Below, one piece after another: positions 1 through 7,071 of a stretch of DNA of 12,118 nucleotides; position 1 is the first letter of the stretch; the number at the start of each line of letters is the position of its first letter. Source of the stretch: Pseudomonadota bacterium (lineage in GTDB: Bacteria; Pseudomonadota; Gammaproteobacteria; Burkholderiales; Methylophilaceae); NCBI GenBank assembly GCA_029549705.1, contig JAKPIR010000388.1:1-12118 (forward strand), read 5' to 3'. Below the pieces are notes generated by a model that had not been told where the DNA came from, searched no databases, and saw nothing but the letters and a program-made list of their open reading frames with translations. The position numbers and the translations under genes are program-made.

Positions 1-1
1 T

Positions 2-130
2 AAATTTAATGGCGTTCCTAAAGCTAATTTCGGACTGTTTTTGAAGGAGTGCGAGTGGCGTTTTAACAACCCAACACCACAAGCACAGTTAGTACAATTG
101 AAACAATGGGTTAAACAACATATGGGCTAG
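2..130 (+). CDS. IS1595-family transposase, C-terminal fragment (5' end outside window)
   Basis: Reading from base 2 gives 42 codons and a TAG stop at 128-130. The peptide begins KFNGVPKANFGLFLKECEWR and continues with FNNP, a Gln-rich stretch and a final VKQHMG. The pattern KFNG(I/V)P..F.L.LKECE(W/F)RFN is the recognisable C-terminal signature of IS1595-family (ISXO2-like) transposases, which cut and paste DNA with a DDE/DDN-type catalytic core. That core lies upstream of the window, so whether the enzyme is intact cannot be judged. The reading frame shown has no internal stop. Family assignment rests on the remembered motif. Confidence 0.82.
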   Translation, partial: KFNGVPKANFGLFLKECEWRFNNPTPQAQLVQLKQWVKQHMG

Positions 131-147
131 TTATCTAGGACCGCCCC
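131..147 (+). repeat. Probable right terminal inverted repeat of the IS
   Basis: Directly after the transposase stop lies TTATCTAGGACCGCCCC. Read from the outside inwards this is GGGGCGGTCCTAGATAA, a GG-starting end of the kind expected for the IS1595 family. Coding sequence of the SPFH gene starts immediately beyond it. The matching left repeat is not in the window, so this is inferred from position and composition. If correct, the roughly 8 bases from 148 on should be one copy of the target duplication. Confidence 0.55.
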
Positions 148-149
148 AA

Positions 150-1328
150 ATTGTATTACCAGTTTCAGTATTTGATTTAGATTTAAATGATTATGAAGCG
201 TATGACAAAGGCCGCCTGCCTTTTCGCGTGGATATCAAATCGTTTTTTCGCATTTCAGATTCTAACTTAGCGGCTCAACGTGTTGCTTCGTTTGCAGAAC
301 TCCAAAATCAGCTCAAAGCCATTGTACAAGGTGCTGTGCGTACCATTTTAGCCTCCAATCAAATTGAGGCGATTATGCAAGGTCGTGCCACATTTGGTGA
401 GCAATTTACGCATGAAGTGGCCGCACAATTGACCAATTGGGGTGTTGTGGCAGTTAAGAATATTGAGTTGATGGATATTCGCGATTGCCAGAGTAGTGCG
501 GTGATTCACAATATTATGGAAAAGAAAAAATCTTACATTGAGATGGAAAGCCGAACTGAAGTGGCTTCTAACATGAAAACTGCACAAATTGCAGAAATTG
601 AAGCCCAGCGCGAAACCGATGTGAAAAAACAACTGGCTTTACAGCAAGTGGGTATTCAAACCGCCAACAAAGACCGTGAAGTGGGCATTGCCAACGAGCA
701 ATCTACCCAAGCGATTCAAGAAGAGCAGCGCGTGACCAAAGAGAAGGAAATGGCAGTCATTAAAGTGGCTGAAGTGAATCAGGCCGAAATCAATAAACAA
801 GTGCAGTTGGTAAAAGCTGAGCAAGATAAACAAGCTGGCATTATTCAAGCTGAAGGGATTAAGCAGCGCGTAACCATCAATGCGGAGGGTGAAAAAGCAA
901 AGGCGGTGCTAGATGCAGAAGGTTTATTAGAATCTAAAAAGCGCGAGTCAGAAGGCATTGCGCTTGAAGGCAACGCCCGTGCTGAGGCCGAAAAAGCAAT
1001 GCAGTTGGCGCCAGTACAAGCGCAAATCGTGCTGGCTAAAGAGATTGGTGAAAATGTTGGTTATCAGCAGTATCTCATTACGGTTGAACAGATTAAAGCG
1101 AATCAGGTGGTGGGCGTAGAGCAAGCAAAAGCGCTTGAAAAAGCAGACATTAAAATTATTGCCAACAGTGGTGATGCCAGTTCAGGTATTGCTAAGCTAG
1201 GCGATGTGTTGACGGCTAAAGGCGGAACTTCTATTGGTGCGATGTTAGAAGGTTTAGTGCAAACTGAAACAGGTAAGGCTGTTGTTGATAAGTTTACTGG
1301 TAGCAAGCCGAGTGCTGATAAAAAGTAG
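150..1328 (+). pseudogene. SPFH/flotillin-like membrane-associated protein, 5' end removed by the IS
   Basis: The frame ending at TAG 1326-1328 is open back through 150 and into the IS tail. Codons 150-227 (IVLPVSVFDLDLNDYEAYDK and onward) already read as SPFH-domain protein, so the true start lay further upstream and is missing. Numbering from the GTG at 228 (366 residues), the rest of the SPFH domain covers about 1-90, including the RISDSNLAAQRVASF and GEQF...NWGV...IELMDIRD segments. A long Glu/Lys/Gln/Ala-rich coiled coil follows at about 95-260, then a conserved tail (APVQAQIVLAKEIGENVGYQQYL, then GVEQAKALEKADIKIIANSG). Flotillin-like proteins oligomerise on the membrane through an N-terminal hydrophobic anchor, and that anchor is gone. 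The first in-frame GTG is 228, with no Shine-Dalgarno sequence; the first in-frame ATG is 375. I therefore call it a broken gene, though a truncated product cannot be excluded. There are no internal stops, so the insertion may be recent. Confidence 0.75.
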
Positions 1329-1368
1329 CCCGAACGATTAGTGGATTAGTTTCTATTGGTTCGTTGGT

Positions 1369-1701
1369 TTATAAATGCGGATACTTTTCTAGGTTTTTAT
1401 TCTCTTTTGGCAGTTCATAAGGGTCAGCCACGTAAGCTGGCCCTTTCATAATGATTACTACAGCGCAGCCAACTGCAACCGTACCGATAAAAAACCAAAA
1501 GGTAAAGATCAAGCCCAGACATAAATACACGGTCATTTGCTGGTCGGCACTGATGGTGCTGTTGGCTAAATAAAGATAGAGTATTTCTGCACTTGGAAGA
1601 AGTGTGCTGATAAGAAAAACTTTGGGCAATTTTTTAAGAAGCACCCATTCCATGCCTGAAGGTGCGTTGGTGTAGCCGGGTAATTTATTGAAGAAGTTCA
1701 T
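1369..1701 (-). CDS. Small membrane protein of unknown function, 110 aa
   Basis: I do not recognise this family by name. The frame is open to a TTG at 1743, but I chose the ATG at 1701 because the protein then begins MNFFNKLPGYTNAPSGMEW, which looks like a natural N-terminus. Neither start has a clear ribosome binding site. A soluble N-terminus with GMEWVLLKKLP (17-27) leads into a first hydrophobic helix at about 28-45. A second, strongly hydrophobic helix lies at about 58-85, followed by a polar C-terminus (ADPYELPKENKNLEKYPHL). Two helices with both ends likely on the same side of the inner membrane is inference. It converges on the SPFH gene with 40 bases between the stop codons and lies downstream of bamD on the same strand, separated by a hairpin repeat, so a transcript shared with bamD is not assured. 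Confidence 0.7.
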   Translation of the reverse strand: MNFFNKLPGYTNAPSGMEWVLLKKLPKVFLISTLLPSAEILYLYLANSTISADQQMTVYLCLGLIFTFWFFIGTVAVGCAVVIIMKGPAYVADPYELPKENKNLEKYPHL

Positions 1702-1772
1702 CGCTACGGTGGATTCTTTTTTGTGGGAATAAGTTCCTGCCAATCATCGTAAATTTGATACTGTTTTTGCCC

Positions 1773-1844
1773 GAGAAAATTTTGATGCCCTGCAAGCCTT
1801 TATTTACAAGGCTTACAGGGCGGTCAAAAAGGTTACGTGCTAAA
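1773..1844. repeat. Dispersed hairpin repeat, copy A
   Basis: The core 1787-1821 is an inverted repeat: GCCCTG CAAGCCTT, a 7-base loop TATTTAC, then AAGGCTTA CAGGGC. That is 14 stem pairs with one mismatch. It is flanked by GAGAAAATTTTGAT on the left and GGTCAAAAAGGTT plus ACGTGCTAAA on the right. A related element with the same flanks lies at 7072-7154. It sits just beyond the 3' end of bamD, so it could act as a terminator or 3' stabilising hairpin. The T-run after the stem on the bamD strand is short and displaced, so terminator function is weakly supported. Confidence 0.8.
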
Positions 1845-1874
1845 TTCGAGCTTAAATGCGGTGTTGCGATATGG

Positions 1875-2687
1875 TTATTTGTTGCCTAACATGCCTTCCC
1901 AGAACTTCCACCAGACTTTTTCTTCTTGAACGACTTTGCCTGTGAGTAGCGGATTTTCAGGATAGTTGGTTTGCAAAATACGCAGTGTATCTTTTTTGAG
2001 GTCATCCAAGCCCAGTAAATCATAGGCGCTCACCATGGTGACCAATGCGCGCTCAACACCGGGCGATTGCGGGTAATATTCAATGACATATTTGCAGCGA
2101 TTTACTGCGGCCAAGTAGGCCTGACGCTTCATGTAATAACGCGCCACGTCTAACTCATGTTCTGACAGGCTGTTAGATAAATAAACCATGCGCTGCGTGG
2201 CATCTTTGGCGTAGCGGCTATTGGGGTAGCGGCTGACAAGGTCTTTAAAGGTCATGAATGAATCGCGCAACGCCCGTGGGTCGCGATCGCTGATGTCTTG
2301 CTTGGTGAGTTTTTCAAGGATGCCGCGTTCGTTAAATACTGCCAGGCCTTTTAAGTAATAGGCGTAATCCACGTTGGGATGATTAGGGTGCAATTTAATA
2401 AAACGTTCTGCCGCAGCGACCGCTTGCACGGCATCGCCTTTTTTGTAATGTGCGTAAGCAGTTTCAAGTTGTGCTTGTGTGGCGTAGCGGCCATTTGGGT
2501 AGCGCGATTCCAGTTTGCCGAAGTAGACGATAGCTTTTTCATAGTCTTTATCTATCATTTTTTCTTCGCCCATTTGGTAAATGCGCTCAGCAGACAGACC
2601 TTTGGTATCATCTAACTCAGTTGGTGCGCCAAAAATGGTACAACCATTGAGGAATAAGGCAATTATCAAAATTAAGATATACTTCAT
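1875..2687 (-). CDS. bamD: Outer-membrane protein assembly factor BamD (ComL/YfiO), lipoprotein
   Basis: BamD is the essential lipoprotein subunit of the BAM complex, on the periplasmic face of the outer membrane. With BamA it inserts beta-barrel proteins. From the ATG at 2687 the protein has 270 residues and starts with a lipoprotein signal, MKYILILIIALFLNGC, with lipobox LNGC and lipidated Cys16. Thr at +2 rather than Asp fits outer-membrane sorting. Tetratricopeptide repeats follow, with typical segments such as YEKAIVYFGKLESRYPNGRY (49-68), FIKLHPNHPNVDYAYYLKGL (96-115), FKDLVSRYPNSRYAKDA and CKYVIEYYPQSPGVERAL. An ATG at 2717 would add ten residues, but it lies inside the -10 box of the likely promoter and would spoil the signal peptide. 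The gene diverges from rluD-pgeF, a conserved neighbourhood in many gamma- and betaproteobacteria. Confidence 0.95.
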   Translation of the reverse strand: MKYILILIIALFLNGCTIFGAPTELDDTKGLSAERIYQMGEEKMIDKDYEKAIVYFGKLESRYPNGRYATQAQLETAYAHYKKGDAVQAVAAAERFIKLHPNHPNVDYAYYLKGLAVFNERGILEKLTKQDISDRDPRALRDSFMTFKDLVSRYPNSRYAKDATQRMVYLSNSLSEHELDVARYYMKRQAYLAAVNRCKYVIEYYPQSPGVERALVTMVSAYDLLGLDDLKKDTLRILQTNYPENPLLTGKVVQEEKVWWKFWEGMLGNK

Positions 2688-2715
2688 GCAACACCCAATC
2701 AAAGAATTATCACCC

Positions 2716-2743
2716 ATTATAACCGATGACAGACGCTACTCAA
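2716..2743 (-). promoter_or_regulatory. Likely bamD promoter, overlapping the start of rluD
   Basis: On the minus strand a perfect TATAAT (2721-2716) has a TTGAGT -35 element (2743-2738) 16 bases upstream. Transcription would start near 2709, leaving a leader of about 20 bases before the ATG at 2687. The -10 box covers the alternative ATG at 2715-2717, which argues for the shorter bamD start. The -35 lies within rluD codons 5-6. Confidence 0.6.
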
Positions 2744-3820
2744 CAATCTCTTAGTAACAACCTTACACTGACAATTCCGCATGATTTGGGCGGGTTACGC
2801 CTAGACGTTGCCTTGCAAACGCTGTTGCCTGAACATTCCCGCTCACGCTTACAGGCCTGGGTAAAAGAAGGCCTGGTGACGGTGGATGCGAAAACCAGCA
2901 CGTCCAAAACCAAGGTGTGGGGAGGCGAGCAGGTGCTGGTACAGGTGCAAACTAAACCAGAAATTACAGCGTTTACAGCTGAAGATATTCCGTTAAATGT
3001 TGTCTTTGAGGATGAGCATCTTTTAGTCATCAACAAACCAGCAGGCATGGTTGTGCATCCCGCAGCTGGCAATTGGAGCGGTACGCTGTTGAATGCATTG
3101 TTGTTTCATGCACCGCAACTCAAAGATGTGCCGCGTGCTGGCATTGTGCATCGCCTAGATAAAGACACCAGCGGCTTATTGGTAGTCGCAAAAACCTTGG
3201 CCGCGCAAACCAATTTAGTGCGACAGTTACAGGCGCGCACGGTTAAGCGCGAATATCGTGCCATTGTATGGGGGCAATTATGGCGCAATGGCGTGGTGGA
3301 TCAACCGATTGGCCGTGACCCGCGTTCACGCACCAAAATGGCGATTAACCGTATGGGCAAGCCTGCCATCACGCGTTACGAAATTCTGGAGCGCTTTTCT
3401 GTGCAGACCTATTTGCGTTTGAACTTAGAAACTGGCCGCACGCACCAGATTCGTGTGCATTTGCAGTTTTTAAAAGCACCGATAGTGGGCGATCCTGTTT
3501 ACGGCTTCCGTAACATTGTGCCAATTCGTGCGATGACACAAACGTTACGCGATGCCGTGAGCCAATTTAATAGACAAGCACTGCATGCAATCAAGCTTGG
3601 GTTGCTGCATCCAGCTACCAATGAATTTGTGGAGTGGCAAATTGAATTGGCCGATGACATGAAAGCGTTACTGGAGGCCATGCGCCACGAAGATCCGCGT
3701 GATGAAGATGAAGAGGCGTTTGAGTTTAGTTCAGAGCCTTATCTCGCCGATGAAGATTATGAGGAGGATGGGGATTATGATGACGAAGACGATGAATTTG
3801 ACATTGATGACGAAGCGTAA
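2726..3820 (+). CDS. rluD: 23S rRNA pseudouridine synthase RluD, with an acidic C-terminal tail
   Basis: RluD isomerises uridines 1911, 1915 and 1917 (E. coli numbering) in helix 69 of 23S rRNA, in the cytoplasm. The 364-residue protein has an S4-type RNA-binding domain at about 18-75 (LGGLRLDVALQTLLPEHSRS and onward). The RluA-family catalytic domain spans about 88-310. It contains INKPAGMVVHP (102-112) and the catalytic motif HRLDKDTSG (142-150), with Asp145 as nucleophile, plus GRTHQIRVHL (237-246) and the GDPVYG segment. Residues 321-364 form an extra tail with 26 acidic residues out of 44, making the protein about 40 residues longer than the E. coli enzyme. No Shine-Dalgarno sequence precedes the ATG, and no in-frame alternative start preserves the S4 domain. 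A weak plus-strand -10 (TATACT, 2678-2683) lies inside bamD. pgeF follows after 3 bases, implying an operon. Confidence 0.93.
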   Translation: MTDATQQSLSNNLTLTIPHDLGGLRLDVALQTLLPEHSRSRLQAWVKEGLVTVDAKTSTSKTKVWGGEQVLVQVQTKPEITAFTAEDIPLNVVFEDEHLLVINKPAGMVVHPAAGNWSGTLLNALLFHAPQLKDVPRAGIVHRLDKDTSGLLVVAKTLAAQTNLVRQLQARTVKREYRAIVWGQLWRNGVVDQPIGRDPRSRTKMAINRMGKPAITRYEILERFSVQTYLRLNLETGRTHQIRVHLQFLKAPIVGDPVYGFRNIVPIRAMTQTLRDAVSQFNRQALHAIKLGLLHPATNEFVEWQIELADDMKALLEAMRHEDPRDEDEEAFEFSSEPYLADEDYEEDGDYDDEDDEFDIDDEA

Positions 3821-3823
3821 ATC

Positions 3824-4567
3824 ATGCCAAAACTAGAATTTATATCTCCCAACTGGCCTGCGCCAGCGAATGTAAAAGCCTTGCAAACCACGCGGCTAGG
3901 CGGCGTCAGCGTAGCGCCTTTTGCTAGCTTGAATCTAGGTGCGCATGTCAACGATAATCCGATATCGGTAGCCAAAAATCGACAGTTACTAAGCTCTTAC
4001 TTGCCGAGCGAGCCGGTTTGGGTCAATCAAGTACACGGTGTTGAAGTGATTGATGCAGCACACAGCACTTGTTTGCAAAATGCCGATGCGTCATTTACCA
4101 CCAAACCTAATGTTGTGTGCGTGACGATGACAGCTGACTGCCTACCTGTGCTGCTGTGTGATAAAGCAGGGTCAGTGGTGGCTGCTGTGCACGCTGGTTG
4201 GCGCGGTTTGTGCGATGGTGTATTAGAAGCAGCTGTCAGTAATATGCCCGTACAAGCAAGCGAAATTCTCGCCTGGCTTGGGCCTGCGATTGGCCCAAAT
4301 GCTTTTGAAGTGGGCGGTGAGGTAAGAGCGCAATTTATTGCACAAGATGCGCAAGCTGAAAAAGCCTTTAAAGCGCAAGGCAACAAATGGTTGGGGGATA
4401 TTTACCAAATTGCGCGCCAACGCTTAAATCAGCTTGGGGTGACGCAAATTTACGGCGGCAGCGTGAATGAAAACTTTTGCACCTATACAGATGCAACACG
4501 TTTTTATTCATTCAGGCGCGACAATGTCACCGGGCGTATGGCAAGTTTGATTTGGCTGACCAAATAA
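3824..4567 (+). CDS. pgeF: Peptidoglycan editing factor PgeF (YfiH, laccase-domain protein)
   Basis: PgeF (YfiH, DUF152) is a cytoplasmic metal-binding hydrolase. It is reported to remove wrongly incorporated residues such as L-Ser from UDP-MurNAc precursors, and homologues show purine nucleoside phosphorylase/deaminase activity. The 247-residue length is usual for the family. The metal ligands are visible: His71 in NQVHG, Cys106 in TADCLPVLL and His123 in AVHAGWRG. Also present are the family segments LAWLGPAIGP and FCTYTD...FYSFRRD near the C-terminus. It starts 3 bases after the rluD stop, so the two are almost surely co-transcribed, as in E. coli. There is only a weak purine stretch upstream, consistent with translational coupling. 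No missing residues or frameshifts are seen. Confidence 0.94.
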   Translation: MPKLEFISPNWPAPANVKALQTTRLGGVSVAPFASLNLGAHVNDNPISVAKNRQLLSSYLPSEPVWVNQVHGVEVIDAAHSTCLQNADASFTTKPNVVCVTMTADCLPVLLCDKAGSVVAAVHAGWRGLCDGVLEAAVSNMPVQASEILAWLGPAIGPNAFEVGGEVRAQFIAQDAQAEKAFKAQGNKWLGDIYQIARQRLNQLGVTQIYGGSVNENFCTYTDATRFYSFRRDNVTGRMASLIWLTK

Positions 4568-4643
4568 ATATTTTCAACAAGTAATTAAGTAAAACGCGCG
4601 CCAATTTAACGTGCAATAAATTACGGTAAGTTCGTTGCTCGTT

Positions 4644-4649
4644 TATAAT
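4644..4649 (+). promoter_or_regulatory. Possible -10 box for the ZIP transporter gene
   Basis: A perfect TATAAT lies about 50 bases before the preferred ATG at 4700, in the 132-base gap after pgeF. The -35 region 17 bases upstream is poor (TTACGG). A perfect TTGACA at 4670-4675 has no good -10 at proper spacing before the ATG. The rest of the gap contains AATTTA-N8-TAAATT (about 4603-4622), an AT-rich inverted repeat that I cannot assign. Confidence 0.3.
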
Positions 4650-4699
4650 ATCGGTTTCATCGGTCGTATTTGACATCTTCTGCATCTATAAATTATCTC

Positions 4700-5638
4700 A
4701 TGGTTAACTTTGCAAGCACATTGTCAGCATTTTCCACGTTATCGTGGATTATCTTCACCAGCCTGATTGGCGGGCTACTGAGCGTATCTTTGGCGGCTTT
4801 GTTTGCCCTGAATGTGCGCATTACTTGGGTGCCGATGCTCGTGAGCTACGCTATTGGCGCGATGTTAGGTGCGGTATTCTTAGAGATTTTACCGCATGCA
4901 TTTAGCATTGCAGGTAATATTGAAGCCGTTTCTGCGACTTTGCTGTTGGGGTTGCTGCTGTTTTTTGTGTTAGAAAAACTCGTCATCTGGCGCCATTGTC
5001 ATGGTGATCACTGTGAAGTACACGCCATCCATACCGAAGACAACTGCCCGATTTCGCACCCTGAACATACGGAAAGTGCATCAACAAACGTAACAGCAAA
5101 AGAGGCTGGCACAAAATATCGTGCGGTTAGTACTGAGCAGCCATCTGTGCTGTTGAGTAGCAACCATACACTTGCGCATGGCCATGACGGCGGTCGTAGC
5201 GGCTTAATGATTATGATAGGCGATACCTTTCATAACTTTATTGATGGCATTTTAATAGCAGCAGCATTTACCGCTGATATTAAGTTAGGTGTGGTCACCG
5301 CTTTGGCCATTATTGCCCATGAAATTCCGCAGGAAGTCGGCGATTTTTTAATCTTGCTGCATTCCGGTTACAGCAAAAAACAAGCGCTTATTTTTAATCT
5401 TGTGTCGAGTCTAGCTACTATGGTGGGCGGCTTGATTGCTTATTTTGCCCTACAGCATGTGCAAGGGTGGATTCCCATTATTCTGGCATTGGCGGCGTCA
5501 AGTCTTATTTATGTGGCAGTGGCCGATTTAATTCCTGGCTTACATAAGCGCACTGAATTGAAAGCCACGATTGCACAAGTTGTGCTGATTTCAATTGGGG
5601 TCGGCACTATTTTTATTGCCCATGTGTTTTTAGAGTAA
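4700..5638 (+). CDS. ZIP-family divalent metal transporter (GufA/ZupT-like)
   Basis: ZIP proteins import Zn2+ and other divalent metals across the inner membrane. From the ATG at 4700 the product has 312 residues and about eight hydrophobic helices. A long loop at about 98-125 is rich in His, Cys, Asp and Glu (RHCHGDHCEVHAIHTEDNC, then HPEH) and is a likely metal-collecting segment between helices 3 and 4. The binding-site motifs are HNFIDG (178-183) and HEIPQE (207-212), the signature pair of helices 4 and 5 that builds the binuclear metal site. The frame is also open to a TTG at 4670. I prefer 4700 because it is an ATG and the first helix follows soon after, but neither start has a Shine-Dalgarno sequence. 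Direction (import) and metal (zinc first) come from the family, not from this sequence. It stands alone between pgeF and rimO. Confidence 0.87.
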   Translation: MVNFASTLSAFSTLSWIIFTSLIGGLLSVSLAALFALNVRITWVPMLVSYAIGAMLGAVFLEILPHAFSIAGNIEAVSATLLLGLLLFFVLEKLVIWRHCHGDHCEVHAIHTEDNCPISHPEHTESASTNVTAKEAGTKYRAVSTEQPSVLLSSNHTLAHGHDGGRSGLMIMIGDTFHNFIDGILIAAAFTADIKLGVVTALAIIAHEIPQEVGDFLILLHSGYSKKQALIFNLVSSLATMVGGLIAYFALQHVQGWIPIILALAASSLIYVAVADLIPGLHKRTELKATIAQVVLISIGVGTIFIAHVFLE

Positions 5639-5653
5639 ATGTTCGTTTTTATA

Positions 5654-5693
5654 TCAGCAATAGCGTTAATTTTTCAGCAATAGCGTTAATTTT
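5654..5693. repeat. Exact 20-base tandem duplication upstream of rimO
   Basis: The unit tcagcaatagcgttaatttt occurs twice back to back (5654-5673 and 5674-5693) with no mismatch. It fills most of the 73-base gap between the ZIP gene stop and the rimO start. It ends 18 bases before the rimO ATG, so it may affect rimO transcription or its leader. A variable copy number through slippage is possible. Confidence 0.9.
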
Positions 5694-5711
5694 AATGATT
5701 GGTAAGTTTGC

Positions 5712-7049
5712 ATGCGTGTATCAAATCCAAAAGTTGGTTTCGTTTCATTAGGCTGCCCAAAAGCCGGTTCAGACGCAGAGCGTATTCTTACGCAGTTGCG
5801 GGCGGAGGGTTATGAAATTTCCGGTACTTATGAAGAAGCCGATTTAGTCGTGGTCAATACTTGCGGCTTTATTGACAGTGCGGTTGAAGAATCTCTCGAT
5901 GCGATTGGTGAAGCCATCAATAAAAATGGCAAGGTGATTGTTACAGGCTGTTTAGGCGCAAAAAAAGGCGTGGTGGAAGCTGCGCACCCAAGTGTGCTGG
6001 CCGTAACAGGCCCACATGCATTGGAAGAAGTGATGACAGCGGTGCATGCGAATTTACCCAAATTGCATGACCCATACACGGACTTAGTGCCGCCGCAAGG
6101 CATCCGCTTAACGCCCAGCCATTACGCGTATTTAAAGATTTCCGAGGGCTGCAATCACCGGTGCAGTTTCTGTATTATTCCCAGCATGCGGGGAGACTTA
6201 GTCAGCCGTCCGATTGGCGAGGTCATGAACGAGGCAGAAAATCTGGTCAATGCAGGGGTCAGCGAGATTTTAGTCATTTCACAAGACACCTCGGCCTATG
6301 GGGTAGATGTGAAATATCGAAGCGGCTTCTGGAATGGTCGCCCGGTTAAAACGCGCATGACGGAACTATGCCAAAGTTTAAGCGAACTCGGCGTTTGGAC
6401 GCGATTGCATTACGTATATCCTTATCCGCATGTTGATGAAGTGATTCCGCTCATGGCCGACGGCCTGATTTTGCCTTACTTGGATGTGCCATTTCAGCAT
6501 GCCAGTCCGCGCATTTTAAAAGCCATGAAACGTCCAGCGCACGCAGAAAACAATCTGGCACGTATCAAGGCCTGGCGCGAAATCTGCCCAGAATTAACCA
6601 TTCGCAGTACCTTTATTGCGGGATTTCCGGGGGAAACGGAAGAAGATTTTCAACAGTTGCTGGACTTCTTAGAAGAGGCACAGTTAGACCGAGTAGGGTG
6701 CTTTGCCTATTCTGCGGTGGATGGCGCTGCTGCCAATGCGTTGGCAAATCAAGTGCCAGAAGAAGTCAAACAAGAACGCCTAAGCCGCTTTATGGCCGTG
6801 CAAGAGCGCATCAGTGCTGCTAAATTACACAGCAAAATTGGCAGTATTCAAACGGTGCTGGTGGATGAAATTGTGTCAGATGCCGAAGGCAACATCGAGG
6901 CGGTCGGCCGCACCAAGGCAGATGCCCCAGAAATAGACGGTGTCGTGTATTTGGAGGATGCGGAAGGGTTAACCCCGGGCGATTTTGTAGAGGTAGAAAT
7001 CTACACTGCCGATGGCCACGACCTGCACGGTGGCCCGCCAAGAAATTAG
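5712..7049 (+). CDS. rimO: Ribosomal protein S12 methylthiotransferase RimO
   Basis: RimO is a radical-SAM enzyme with two [4Fe-4S] clusters that adds a methylthio group to the beta-carbon of a conserved aspartate in ribosomal protein S12. The 445 residues are normal for the family. The N-terminal MTTase domain carries cluster ligands Cys15 (SLGCPKAG), Cys51 (NTCGF) and Cys80 (VTGCLGA). The radical-SAM core has EGCNHRCSFC with Cys147, Cys151 and Cys154, followed by IIPSMRGDLVSRP. Further family segments are LVISQDTSAYGVD, RLHYVYPYPHVDEV and STFIAGFPGETEEDF. A C-terminal TRAM domain begins near 380 and includes GRTKADAPEIDGVV. The region after Cys15 (KAGSDAERIL) differs slightly from the KALVDSERIL that I recall as common, with no catalytic consequence apparent. 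A weak GGTAAG lies about 6 bases before the ATG. Its 3' end faces the efflux repressor gene across a hairpin repeat. Confidence 0.96.
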   Translation: MRVSNPKVGFVSLGCPKAGSDAERILTQLRAEGYEISGTYEEADLVVVNTCGFIDSAVEESLDAIGEAINKNGKVIVTGCLGAKKGVVEAAHPSVLAVTGPHALEEVMTAVHANLPKLHDPYTDLVPPQGIRLTPSHYAYLKISEGCNHRCSFCIIPSMRGDLVSRPIGEVMNEAENLVNAGVSEILVISQDTSAYGVDVKYRSGFWNGRPVKTRMTELCQSLSELGVWTRLHYVYPYPHVDEVIPLMADGLILPYLDVPFQHASPRILKAMKRPAHAENNLARIKAWREICPELTIRSTFIAGFPGETEEDFQQLLDFLEEAQLDRVGCFAYSAVDGAAANALANQVPEEVKQERLSRFMAVQERISAAKLHSKIGSIQTVLVDEIVSDAEGNIEAVGRTKADAPEIDGVVYLEDAEGLTPGDFVEVEIYTADGHDLHGGPPRN

Positions 7050-7071
7050 CTTAATATTGCTCAAAAAGCTC

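Larger units (their letters stand above)
1..147 (+). mobile_element. Right end of an IS1595-family insertion sequence (left part outside window)
   Basis: The first 130 bases encode the C-terminus of an IS1595-type DDE transposase. They are followed by a short non-coding tail that ends in a GC-rich segment, and the next gene begins in mid-coding sequence immediately after it. This arrangement (transposase stop, short terminal repeat, interrupted gene) is what an IS right end looks like. The exact outer boundary, about 146-150, is inferred because the left end and the target duplication lie outside the window. Confidence 0.8.

Noticed and set aside
348..848. Minus-strand open frames opposite the SPFH coiled coil
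   Set aside because: They are His/Phe/Leu-rich low-complexity translations antisense to a clear coding region, with no domain or ribosome binding site.
1331..1363. CGAAC...GTTCG inverted repeat between the convergent SPFH and membrane-protein genes as a terminator
   Set aside because: The stem is only five pairs with a 23-base loop and no T-run; it is too weak to annotate.
1702..1743. TTG start at 1743 for the small membrane protein
   Set aside because: It adds 14 polar residues without a ribosome binding site; the ATG at 1701 gives a more natural N-terminus.
3960..4420. Possible antisense genes within pgeF
   Set aside because: Translations are Ala/Thr/Ser-rich without recognisable motifs, and pgeF itself is intact with all metal ligands.
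4670..4675. TTGACA as the -35 of the ZIP gene promoter
   Set aside because: No acceptable -10 occurs 16-18 bases downstream before the ATG; the TATAAA is only 11 bases away.
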